A stretch of 22,500 nt of DNA from Halisarca cf. caerulea (Eukaryota; Porifera; Demospongiae; Chondrillida; Halisarcidae): positions 1,852,501 to 1,875,000 of the forward strand of contig CAUJGJ010000093.1 of the NCBI GenBank assembly GCA_963170055.1, read 5' to 3'. The translations under genes were made by a program, and so were the position numbers. Positions 1-8,298 of this stretch are shown here, in pieces. Under the pieces are notes generated by a model. It was not told where the DNA came from, did not search any database, and was given only the letters and a program-made list of their open reading frames with translations. Each line of letters opens with the position of its first letter. The stretch's first letter is position 1.

Positions 1-2
1 TC

Positions 3-1110
3 CAGAGACAGATAAACGAGATCCTGGAGGGCCTCCCAGGTGTTATCTGCCTAGTGGATGACATCCTGGTACATGGATCCGATGAATAGGAGTGTAAATG
101 TTGCATGCTTACAATCCTCGATCGTATTCGTAAAGCTAAAGTCATTCTCAACACAGGGAAGTGTGTCTTCGCACAAACCAGTACACGTTTTCTGGGACAC
201 TTTATCAATGCAGATGGAATCCAGGCGGAAACTGAGAAGACTTTCGCTATCACCAACATGGAGATATCCAGATCCGTTCACGAATGCCGACGCTTTCTCC
301 GAATGGTCAACCATCTTGGGAAATTCTCACCAAACATTGCAGAATTGACCAAGCCATTGCGAGAACTACTTGGGAAAAAGTCCTCTTGACTATGGGGACC
401 ACCCCAAGACACCGCATTTCAAAAAGTCAAGACAGAGCTTGCCTCGGGGGCCTCTTCTCGCTTGGTACGATCCATTTTGAGACACCAAAATGTCAGAAGA
501 TGCCTCCTATTACGGTCTGGGAGCAGTCCTCTTGCAATGTCATGAAGACGTGTGGAGACCAGTTGCCTACACGTCTAGGTCCATGACCAGCACAGAATTA
601 CACTATGCCCAGACCGAGAAAGAAGCTCTAGCCATCACATGGGCTGCAGAGCACTTCTCCAACTACATCATCGGTTAAGATGTCCTCTTCGAAACAGACC
701 ACAAGCCTCTCATTCCATTGGTGAATACCAAGCTTCTGGACGGCCTCCCTCCAATTTTTAAGGGTGCTTCATTTCCGCTTACGTCTCATTAGGTTCAACT
801 ACTCTATGCAGTACGTACCTGGTACACTTCTCTACACTGCAGACACGCTGTCTCACTCTCCACAGCAGTATTCTTCAGCCCATGAAATCAGTGCCAAAAT
901 CTGGAAATTCAGATAGCTGCAGTTACCTCTCAATTTCCCACCATAGAAGACTGTTCGGAACGTTATCACCATGCTCAACAGGAAGACCCACTCCTTTCAC
1001 ATGTGCTACATTTCTGCCAAACTGAATGGCTAAACCCTCAAGCAGCTAAAGGTGATCTTTGTCCTTATTGGAAGGTACGTGCTGAGCTCACATACTGTGA
1101 TCACCTGCCT
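3..1110 (+). mobile_element. Ty3/gypsy-type LTR retrotransposon pol relic (RT to RNase H to pre-integrase linker)
   Basis: The left edge opens inside reverse transcriptase. The catalytic strand reads CLVDDILV (LVDD at 51-62), followed by a palm/thumb segment with KCVF and FLGHFI. RNase H follows: DASYYGLGAVLLQ from 499, the TEKEALAI helix, then ETDHKPL at 691-711, and a YVPGTLLYTADTLSHS-like stretch at 815-862. From 979 the sequence resembles the linker before integrase (QEDPLL, then PYWKVRAEL). The order is that of Ty3/gypsy pol. It is dead: in-frame stops lie at 87-89, 387-389, 676-678 and 790-792, and the reading frame shifts near 480-490, near 773 and between 916 and 979. Similarity stops near 1110, before any integrase HHCC or DDE motif, and no LTR is visible. 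It is antisense to the host gene and probably sits in its next intron or 3' flank. Confidence 0.88.
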
Positions 1111-1252
1111 CATAGAAAGCTGCAGGCACGAAACACTGAGATCACAAAACCCAAGCTTGTAGATACAGTTGGAAGAATCGATGTTGTTGGTATACAACTT
1201 GAAGAAATCGTTATCGCTCTTGGGTAAATTTAAATCAAAACTGATTAGAACG

Positions 1253-1279
1253 AATATATATATATATAATATATATATA

Positions 1280-1313
<34 letters not shown>
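1253..1313. repeat. (TA)n microsatellite
   Basis: About 60 bases of alternating A and T, with phase breaks AA at 1268-1269 and TT at 1286-1287, so the tract is itself nearly self-complementary. It lies just downstream of the gypsy fragment. Confidence 0.95.
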
Positions 1314-2052
1314 CAATCCAATGATTCTTTTGAACTTTACATGTATTTGGTTCACTGTTTGCCACTTGCTGACTTCACGTAGATTTTACTTCTGTTCCGA
1401 GCCGCCATTTTCTCCCATGCCGTGCACAGTACATCCATAGAAATTGTACAATACAAAAATTAAACGGGTACATTTATTGAAGGGTTGCATGTGGGACATG
1501 TCTATTAGCACTTTAATGGCTTCCCAAAGTCGGTGAATTTACTGTTTACAAATTGCTTCATTTCTTCGAAATATTTTGTAGAATGGCCAATCAGTGGTTC
1601 CAAAGCAGTACAAACATATCTAAGGTACACATTGAGCTATTTTTCATCCGAGTTTCTTTCTCAATCGTTCGACTAATTGACGATTTACCAGGTAGTCGAG
1701 TTAGGCAGTTATTCGACGCGAGTAAATCAGAACATAGGCCTACAGACACAGGATACAGACTAGATTGTTTCTAATGAAAATATCTAGCTTTCTAATGATG
1801 AGGGTTGTTTTCTGAAATAGTTTTAAAGATATTCAGCAAATACTCACAGCGTGATAAAATATTTGTCAATAACTTCTCTGAAAACGAGTAGATCAAAATC
1901 CCCATCTGTGAAAAGTTGAAGCAGTCAATACTGATCACAATGAAACACTTGGAAGGTTCTTACGTGGCTCCGCTGATTTATTCGGCATTTATTTTGAAAC
2001 TCCTGCAGTCTGCGATCGTCCTTACACAAATACAAGTATACATACAACTAAC
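1314..2052. other. No gene seen; probable intron or flank
   Basis: AT-rich sequence with only short random open frames, including one at 1553-1774 that has no recognisable domain and no splice context. It lies directly downstream (minus strand) of the last visible FN3 exon, so the next intron of the gene is the simplest reading. Confidence 0.5.
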
Positions 2053-2340
2053 CTCTGAATGTGGAGATTGTTCTGGCATCACTTAATGGACCATTTCCAA
2101 CACCAGAAACAGCTCTCACTTGAACTTGATAACTAGTACCAGGAGAAAGGCTCTCCAGAGTGACGGATCTTATGCTTGGTTTCACATCAGGACTCCAACT
2201 AGTAGTACCAGTTCTTCTGTACTGTACTTGGTATTTGGTGATGGGACGATCACTTTGAGGTGCAGTCCAGGTCACAGTAAGAGCTGCTCTTCCTGATCTC
2301 ACTTCTTTGGTTAGGACAGGAGGACCCACCTTTTGTGGTA
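2053..2340 (-). CDS. FN3 domain exon (third visible; last in window)
   Basis: A 288-nt exon encoding one complete fibronectin type III domain of 96 residues, flanked by acceptor TTTTCTATAG before 2340 and donor G|GTTAGT at 2053/2052. It is phase 1 at both ends; with the G carried over from the previous exon the domain starts VPQKVGPP. FN3 landmarks are visible: the B-strand Trp in LTVTWTAP, the C-strand Tyr in ITKYQVQYR, and the E-F loop and F strand LSPGTSYQVQVRAV. It closely resembles the exon at 3877-4167: by eye about 14 substitutions and one deleted residue (SWSP-DV against SWSPKDV). FN3 domains are binding or spacer modules of extracellular proteins; the partner is unknown. The donor site shows that at least one more exon should follow to the left. 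Confidence 0.88.
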
Positions 2341-2487
2341 CTATAGAAAACAAATGCTCCAATTAAGCATTGTATTTCGCAAAGTTATGACACGTTAACT
2401 CTACATGTGATATATTTTCCTAAGCTTTACAAATTACTTATCAAGCTATCATGATCAAACCTCCACTGGCAACCACCTTATAGTAAA

Positions 2488-2700
2488 AGGATGCAGGATT
2501 GACACAGGACTGTGCAAAAAGGTTTACCAAAAAGCATCCTCCAAAAACACTACAACAAAGGGTAAGTTGTAAAACAGGTACAGGGCTAGGTTGGAAAAGT
2601 ATAAGGCGGGCATAGGGATAAACATACATGAGGCTAGATGGGTATAGGGCTAGACAGAGTTTGGTTGGACAGAGTGCACACGGCAAATTACTACATCCTG
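2488..2700 (+). repeat. TIR repeat family, copy A
   Basis: It begins AGGATGCAGGATTGACACAG and ends TACTACATCCTG, so the two ends are imperfect inverted repeats of a GGATGTAGGAWT motif. The body carries recurring GGGCTAG and GTACAGGGC motifs. The same sequence recurs at 7394-7612 and, inverted, at 7628-8450, which identifies it as a mobile or formerly mobile non-coding element. It lies in the intron between the last two FN3 exons. Confidence 0.75.
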
Positions 2701-2771
2701 CACATACACGTATATGCCATGGGATGGAGGAATTGCAGTGTCTGAAACAATAAGTACATTTGAATCGATTT

Positions 2772-3064
2772 CAAAGCACTTCCAAAACTTTGGTGCATTT
2801 GGGGCTCTTCCAAATTTCTGAACTTTTGGCACAATTGCGGACATTTTTGTCAGTTGCTTATAGAACCTCCAAAAGCACTTCCACAACTTTGGCGCATTCG
2901 GGGCGCTTCTACTAACAATTCTGAAAATTCGATGCAACTGCAAACATACTTTCAGTTGCTTGTAGTACCTCTGAAAGTACTTGTGAGTATTTGGCGCATT
3001 CAGGGCACTTCCGAAAACAATTCTGAAACTTTGGCACAACAATGGACATTTATTCGGTTGTGGT
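2772..3064 (+). repeat. Three-copy tandem repeat, unit about 100 bp
   Basis: Diverged copies begin near 2772 (CAAAGCACTTCC), 2871 (AAAAGCACTTCC) and 2974 (AAAGTACTTGTG). Each then carries a TTTGGYGCATTYRGGGC block, and TTTCAGTTGCTTRTAG-like blocks recur between units. Apparent open frames across it on both strands are by-products of the periodicity. Confidence 0.7.
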
Positions 3065-3084
3065 GCACCTGAGGGCTTCCGTAT

Positions 3085-3329
3085 GGAGTTCACTGGCAAA
3101 AGATGAGGCCACTGAACCGTTCCTGGTGACCTGTAGCTTAATTCAAAAAAAAAAACAATGAAAAGAAAAAAAACATTGTGTTAAATTCCTATGGTGTTGC
3201 AGAGCCATACATCGTCGTCTAAGACTTCAAAGTTCTTTGAAAGAGATTTTGCCTATGAAGGCTTTAAACTACTCTATTTAGTAGCTAGTGTGCCAAAATG
3301 TACCAATAGTGCTTTGAAATGCTTCTGAC
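3085..3329 (+). repeat. Dispersed repeat (partner at 9130-9340)
   Basis: Shares an ordered set of blocks with 9130-9340: GACCTGTAGCTTAATTC followed by an A-run (GACCTATAGCTTAATTCG in the partner), then a GAGCCATACAT / GAACCCATACAT block, then a CTTCAAAGTTCTTTGAAAGA / CTTCGAACTTCTTTAAAGA block. This is a diverged interspersed repeat of unknown class, interrupted at its right end by the hAT-type insertion at 3330. Confidence 0.55.
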
Positions 3330-3706
3330 TAGCCCTGGACAATATTTCAATATTAGTAGTCCATATTAATATCAACCCAAAACTGACTATACAATAATTA
3401 CAATTTTGAATAGTCAATATATCGAATACTCAATATATCAACTATCAGCATTTTCCTACAGCAAGTGAAGTTACCTCCATTTGCAGTACAAGAACAGACG
3501 AATTAAAATAGGAAGACTAACAGCAGAAGTCCAATATATGGCTAAGGTTTCCAATTGGCCTGGATACATAGTGCTAATATATTCCTAACCAGTCTCCAGA
3601 ATTGGAATATCAAAATTGGAGGATAATATTGAGATATACCGACTAATACCGACTATCTGTCAGTTAGTTAGTAACTAGTTATAATTGTCAATACCGTTCA
3701 GGGCTA
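3330..3706. mobile_element. Non-autonomous hAT-type MITE with 8-bp target duplication
   Basis: The element starts TAGCCCTGGAC and ends GTTCAGGGCTA, giving matching terminal inverted repeats. The eight bases outside the left end (3322-3329, CTTCTGAC) are repeated exactly outside the right end (3707-3714). An 8-bp duplication with short TIRs is the hallmark of the hAT superfamily. The 377-bp interior is AT-rich and non-coding, with repeated TCAATAT / ATATTGA motifs. It inserted into an older repeat in the intron between the FN3 exons at 3877-4167 and 2053-2340. Confidence 0.85.
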
Positions 3707-3876
3707 CTTCTGACTGTGGTGGGTTTAGGGCGAAACAAAATTTGCAGGCAGCCATGTCTTATTGGTGTCAATACCACAATAATATGAATCTGTTCCAAAG
3801 GATTGTTCACTATAGCCAGTGAGATTGCTATATTCATGGTTTGTCATAATGAGGTCTAGCTGTACATACAACTAAC

Positions 3877-4167
3877 CTCTAAATGTGGAGATTGCTCTGA
3901 CATCACTTAATGGACCACTTCCAACATCAGAAACAGCTCTCACTTGAACTTGATAACTAGTACCAGGAGAAAGGCTCTCCAGAGTGACTGACCTTATGCT
4001 TGGTCTCACATCTTTAGGACTCCAACTAGTAGTACCAGTTCTTCTGTACTGTACTTGGTATTTGGTGATGATACGTTCACTTTGAGGTGCAGTCCACCTC
4101 ACAGTCAGAGCTGGTCTTCCTGAGCTTGCTGCCTTAGTCAGTGTAGGAGAACCCACTTTTTGAGGTA
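3877..4167 (-). CDS. FN3 domain exon (second visible)
   Basis: A 291-nt exon encoding a 97-residue FN3 domain, phase 1-1. Acceptor AATTCTGTAG precedes 4167 and donor G|GTTAGT follows 3877. With the carried-over G the domain starts VPQKVGSP. Trp in LTVRWTAP, Tyr in ITKYQVQYR and the SPGTSYQVQVRAV strand are intact. The first intron bases after the donor (GTTAGTTGTATGTA) match those after the donor of the exon at 2053-2340, so the duplication that produced the pair included flanking intron. Upstream lies an intron of about 7.6 kb packed with mobile elements, which separates it from the FN3 exon at 11749-12033. Confidence 0.88.
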
Positions 4168-4392
4168 CTACAGAATTCAAGTATTCACTTTGCATGCAGG
4201 ACTTGCAATGACACGTTGTTTTAAAAGACCAATTTCTTACAACATAAAGGACTAAACAGGATATTATAACTCTCTGATTTTACTACATAACCACCTAAAA
4301 CTGTTTTTATACTGATTTTAATATCGGATAACTAATATGTACAGTATAATATGCAGTGTACCATCATAAGTTAAGAATGCATTCATACTATT

Positions 4393-4468
4393 GAATGGAA
4401 CACTTCAAACATTAGAAACAGCTCTCACTTGAACTTGATAACCAGTACCAGGAGGAAGATTCTCCAGA
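4393..4468 (-). pseudogene. Decayed FN3 exon fragment
   Basis: On the minus strand about 76 bases read LENLPPGTGYQVQVRAVSNV, then a stop, then SVPFN. This matches the C-terminal third of the intact FN3 exons (LESLSPGTSYQVQVRAVSDVGSGP). The stop replaces the Gly of VGS. The 5' two-thirds of the domain is absent and runs into an A-rich tract (4469-4494), and no donor survives in the expected place. It is best read as a remnant of another FN3 exon copy about 225 bp upstream of the intact exon at 3877-4167, no longer usable as coding sequence. Confidence 0.85.
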
Positions 4469-4858
4469 AAAAGAAAAAAGATTTTTTTAAGAAAAGTCAG
4501 TGAGCATGCTGGGTTCAAACCCTTACCACAATATTGTAATCAATGAAGTCAATCTATCAAAGCATATGTGTTTAGCATGAACACATGCATGCACAACCAT
4601 TGTGCAATTGTGAGACTAGTGGCTGCCTGGTTCCATACAGACATGCAGGGGCGGATCCAGGAATTTATAAAAGGGGGTGCTGGCCTGAAATAAATGGATA
4701 TGAAGGGGGGTTTGGTGGCATCCTCCCTCGGAAATTTTGAAATTCAGGCGTAATTTTACTATATTCTTGGTAAGTTACGATGCAAAATAATGGCAAAATT
4801 TATTGCAGTAACTAGTACTATGCCTGTTGTACATACAGTGTTCCATCTAGGATGATTC

Positions 4859-4880
4859 TTTTTTTTTGGGGGGGGGGGGG
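4859..4880. repeat. T9-G13 homopolymer junction
   Basis: Nine T then thirteen G with no interruption. The G run could in principle join a G-quadruplex, and its exact length may be unreliable in an assembly. Confidence 0.9.
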
Positions 4881-5440
4881 ACTTAGCTTCAGTATTACCG
4901 TGCATGCCTGCCATGCTGAGACATGATCATATTTTTGATGCATGTGTTGTATCTACGTATGTAGCATGCAGGTTTTCGTTCTGGATAATGATCATAGGGC
5001 CAACAGCAAACATTAAACTATAGCAATGGAAGGGGTGGGGGCAGATGTGTATGCACGTGGTATCCTATAGATGTGTATAAAGTATACAGTACAGTGATGT
5101 ATGCAGGGCCGTATTTAGGGGAGGGGGGGGCTAAATGTGGCTCTGTTGCCCCCCTTGCAGATCTGCTGCCTCCCTAAACTTGTATCTCAACATATACACT
5201 AAGGGTTCCTGAAAGGCAGGATTTGTTGGAAAATGGATGAAAAACAAGCTTTTATGCTATAATTTTGAAACATTTTCTCAAGACCACTGTCACCAATCCC
5301 TTAACCCCCTTGAATTGTACATAAATAGCATTGTTACCTATTGTATAATACCCCCTCCCTCCCACATAGCATTGCTACCTATAATACCCACCCACCATCC
5401 CCCCGGTCTCTGTACACTTATAAACTCCCCTATTGCGGTG

Positions 5441-5501
5441 CCCCCCCCCCCCCCCCCCTAAGATTTCAAGAAGCTCAATTTACCCTCCCCCCCCCCCCCC
5501 C
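5441..5501. repeat. Paired poly-C tracts (C18 and C15)
   Basis: Uninterrupted C runs at 5441-5458 and 5487-5501, 28 bases apart, inside the 1.68-kb element. They create spurious proline-rich open frames on the plus strand, so no protein should be called here. Confidence 0.95.
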
Positions 5502-6281
5502 TCCAGCCCCGAATCCGAGGGAAAATTTGAATTTTTAGGCTATATGAGGTGGTATCTCAGGCTTTTTTTGACTATTCAAGGTTGATTCTAACCCTCGTGT
5601 AGGGTCTTCTCTATAGTAATTTGTACTACAGTTGGAAATTTGGAGGTGGAAGCTGGAGAGTTTGAGGTAGAAGCTTCCTTTCCGCCCCTCCACTAGATAG
5701 AACCCAGACATTATATAATAGTAATCAATAATTAAATTGAATGAAGTTTACCTAGTACAATGTGCACATCAAATCAAAACTAAGCTGCTTACAAAAGAAG
5801 CAGTGACAAAACAATGACCACGAGTGGCTATATGTCACTGAATGAGTACTGTATATCAAAGTGTGAAAGCAGCATAAGCTGCTTGACATGTATTTTAACC
5901 AGATGGCTGGCTAAAATACTCCATGATATAAGCAGGCCTCCTAGCCTTCAAGTTGAGAATAATGCAGTACAGAGTTATGCTCAGACTATAGGTGCATGAT
6001 AGATTTGGTGGTTAGCTGAGTCAACAGAACTTTGAACCTTGAACTTGGGCATTATTTAGAGTGGAGTAAACTGAAGCTGTGAAGGAGTAGACTTGTTTCT
6101 AGGTCTTCAAAGCAGTTTTGGTAACTTTTCCAGCCCTTTTTAAGGCTGATCTATGTTAGCTTTGGTGCTTCTGGTACCATGAAACAGTGGACAGAGAACA
6201 AGGAATAGAGATTTCAAACTATAACAAAGATTTAGAATACTATTGATCTTGTACACAATTTTTTGCCCCTTTGGAGAGAGG

Positions 6282-6297
6282 GGGTGCTTCAGCACCC
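6282..6297. other. Perfect short hairpin near the right end of the 1.68-kb element
   Basis: GGGTGCT, a two-base loop TC, then AGCACCC. The hairpin lies 27 bases inside the right end; subterminal hairpins are common in non-autonomous transposons, but its role here is unknown. Confidence 0.6.
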
Positions 6298-6377
6298 AAA
6301 GCATCCCCTCTAAATCCGCCCCTGACATGCACTCCCAATCTAACTGTGCTGTATAAATTTGCATCATCTTTCAACTA

Positions 6378-6550
6378 CAGTCGAACCTCGTTAACATGAA
6401 ACTGCTTAACATGAAATATCTTTTAACATGAAATGCTAGCCAAGTCCAAGTGCAGGTCCAAGCATAGCATTTAGTACTGTTTACATGAAATACTGTTAAG
6501 ATGAAATTTCAGCACAGTCCCCTGAGTTTCGTGTTAACGAGGTTTGACTG
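6378..6550. mobile_element. 173-bp pogo/Tigger-like MITE, copy 1
   Basis: Left end CAGTCGAACCTCGTTAACAT; right end on the other strand CAGTCAAACCTCGTTAACAC. The inverted repeats run about 26 bases and TA dinucleotides flank both ends (6376-6377 and 6551-6552), as expected for Tc1/mariner/pogo elements. Inside, the terminal motif TTAACATGAAA recurs at about 6391, 6406 and 6424, with a weaker copy near the right end. There is no coding capacity. A relative lies at 15176-15345. Confidence 0.85.
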
Positions 6551-7116
6551 TAGTTTCAGTTCAACATTCTTGTTAGCAGTAATAGTATCTGTTCACAGGT
6601 ATAAGGAATTTACTTGCATGACTGCCTTTGTCAATAACTAGATTGAAAATACAAATAAAAAATAAAAACCCTGGTGGTCTGGTCAATTTTCAAAGATGTT
6701 CAAGACCAGAAACATATTACTTACTTTGTGTGGCCTAAGAATACAATTTTTTTACTCGATGGTCAGCATAGTGCTACTGAGTATGCAAGGGAGCAGAGAG
6801 AAGTATGCATGGTCTAGGAGTCTAAAGCATGTCAGTGGCTAGTTGGAGCTGCTTGGCATAATGAGGAGGCAAATGTCTGTACAGCTATGGAAAACGTTCA
6901 TTGGAAAATGATGACAGATAAAAGATCAAGTTTCAACTTTGTCATTGGCTTCTGTTACGCTTATCATGGTAATGTTGTGCTAATGTAGTAGTATTATGGC
7001 TTCACCATTTTCAAGATAGGTAATACTCCTGCTTAGGGTTTGTTTGAATTGAAGACCAACTTCAAATTTCATTCATTTCATTTGGATTCAATCCCGATGT
7101 GATATAGATTTGGCTC
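6551..7116. other. Intron sequence, nothing recognised
   Basis: Between the pogo-like MITE and the direct repeat at 7117 I see no domain-bearing frame, inverted repeat or tandem array. It lies inside the long intron between FN3 exons. Confidence 0.5.
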
Positions 7117-7300
7117 CGTGTGTGCATGCATGGCTGAAGTCAGTGGCCCAGTACTTCAAGCAGCCAGAATTAATATGGATGTTCAAGAAGTACAATAGTA
7201 GCAAGTGCTACATATTTTAATCCAAGTTGAATTATATGAATAGTTTGAAGTAATGCAAGTCTTAAAGTCAATCTTAACTTTCTAAACATCTAGGGCATTG
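7117..7300 (+). repeat. Dispersed direct repeat, copy 1 (partner 9619-9812)
   Basis: Shares GCATGGCTGAAGTC, then TCAAGCAGCCAGA, CACATTTTAAT-like, TATGAATAGTT and TAGGGCATTGAA blocks in the same order and orientation with 9619-9812. It is diverged and non-coding. With its partner it brackets about 2.3 kb of repeat-rich intron. Confidence 0.65.
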
Positions 7301-7368
7301 AAAACAAATGTATATTTCAGCAAACTAATGGTATGAAGGAAATGTAAATATTGCATCTAAATGACGAT

Positions 7369-7612
7369 ACATAAACCATTTAAAAATGATAAAAGGATGT
7401 AGGATTGACATAGAATCATCCAAAAAGATTTTACCAAGAAAGATCATCCAAAAACACTTGGAACAAGGGTAAGTTGCACAGCAGGTACAGGGCCATGTGA
7501 GCAAAGGGCAAGACAAGCATAGGGCTATGTATACATGAGGCTAGGGGGGTTTAGGGCTAGACAGGGTTTTATTAGTTGGACTGAGTGCACAATGTGCAAA
7601 TTCCTACATCCT
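7369..7612 (+). repeat. TIR repeat family, copy B (left arm of a large inverted repeat)
   Basis: Same family as 2488-2700: AGGATGTAGGATTGACATAG at 7394, GGGCTAGACAGG near the right, and TTCCTACATCCT at the end. The match to the opposite arm (7628-8478) continues outward through AACCATTTAAAAATGATAAA, so the paired unit is longer than copy A. The spacer between the two arms is only 15 bases. Confidence 0.75.
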
Positions 7613-7704
7613 GTATATTGTGCTACGGGATGTAGGAATTTGTACATTGTGCACTCAGTCCAACTAAACTCAGTCTAGCCCTATTCCCATCTAGCCTCAT
7701 GTAT

Positions 7705-7889
7705 ACTGTACAGTGGGAATTTTTCGCGTGCAAAATTTTCGTGAATTTGTCCCATGAAAGCTGTTTCTCGGTTATAATTTCATGATTCTGGGCTGAACAG
7801 CTATATTCGCATTTCTTTCAATACTCCTATCCGTGATACAATAGCTGGAGGGGTGCTTGATCTCCAGCTACGTATGAGAATACTAGGCC

Positions 7890-7978
<89 letters not shown>

Positions 7979-8298
7979 TTGGCAGGCTATAGTTGGAGAG
8001 GAATAACTGTTCAATAGTCCCTGTGATAGGTACTCACTAGCAATGAAGAAGAATGGACAGAGAGTTGGTCACGTTCCTAAAATAGCTCAAAACTTATTCT
8101 TAAGACCACAGTGGCAGAGTAAGTACTCCAGCAGCGGAAATGTCTATGTCTATGGTTGTGACTGACATATTGTGTCCATTTCCACCTGAATGGCAATAAT
8201 GTATTCGAGCATAAAATTTGTGGTATAATCTTCGCGAATTAGGCCATTCGTGAAAATAGTGAAAATAAAACCTTGCGAAAATTCCCGGCTATACGGTA
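7705..8298. mobile_element. TA-flanked TIR element nested in copy C
   Basis: The left boundary reads TATACTGTACAGTGGGAATT and the right boundary on the other strand TATACCGTATAGCCGGGAAT, both followed by TTTTCGC-type sequence. Comparison with uninterrupted copy B shows that the host sequence stops and resumes at this point around a TA, so the insertion is defined by its empty-site relative. It carries a 42-unit TA microsatellite and no transposase frame. The ends resemble those of 11262-11720. Confidence 0.75.
7894..7977. repeat. Pure (TA)42 microsatellite
   Basis: 84 bases of uninterrupted alternating TA inside the nested TIR element. It is able to extrude as a cruciform and is likely polymorphic in length. 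Confidence 0.97.

Larger units (their letters stand above)
4646..6324. mobile_element. 1.68-kb non-autonomous DNA transposon candidate with CAGGGGCGG ends
   Basis: The left end reads CAGGGGCGGATCCAG; the right end, read inward on the other strand, is CAGGGGCGGATTTAG. Both ends carry a GGGTGCTG motif slightly further in. The five bases outside the left end (4641-4645, ACATG) recur immediately outside the right end (6325-6329). A 5-bp duplication with CAGGGG ends would fit some hAT-like elements, but the superfamily is not proven. No transposase-like frame is visible. The interior is low-complexity, with long G and C homopolymers and a repeated ATAGCATTGYTACCTAT block (about 5325 and 5366). It could instead be two separate repeats whose ends happen to face each other. 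Confidence 0.6.

Noticed and set aside
58..586. Alternative frames overlapping the gypsy fragment (58-348 plus, 284-586 plus, 51-314 minus)
   Set aside because: They are shadows of the pol frame with no similarity of their own.
1030..1365. Minus-strand frame rich in Ile-Tyr
   Set aside because: It is a translation of the TA microsatellite and of antisense gypsy sequence.
1553..1774. 73-residue plus-strand frame
   Set aside because: No domain, no signal, no neighbouring exon and AT-driven composition.
4505..4530. GGTTCAAACCC resembling a tRNA B box, possible SINE
   Set aside because: No A box at the right distance upstream, no tail and no second copy seen in the window.
5106..5130. GCAGGGCCGTATTTAGGGG resembling a transposon end
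   Set aside because: No matching inverted end or target duplication was found nearby.
5237..5538. Two proline-rich plus-strand open frames
   Set aside because: They are produced by C18 and C15 homopolymers inside a repeat, with no domain and no splice context.
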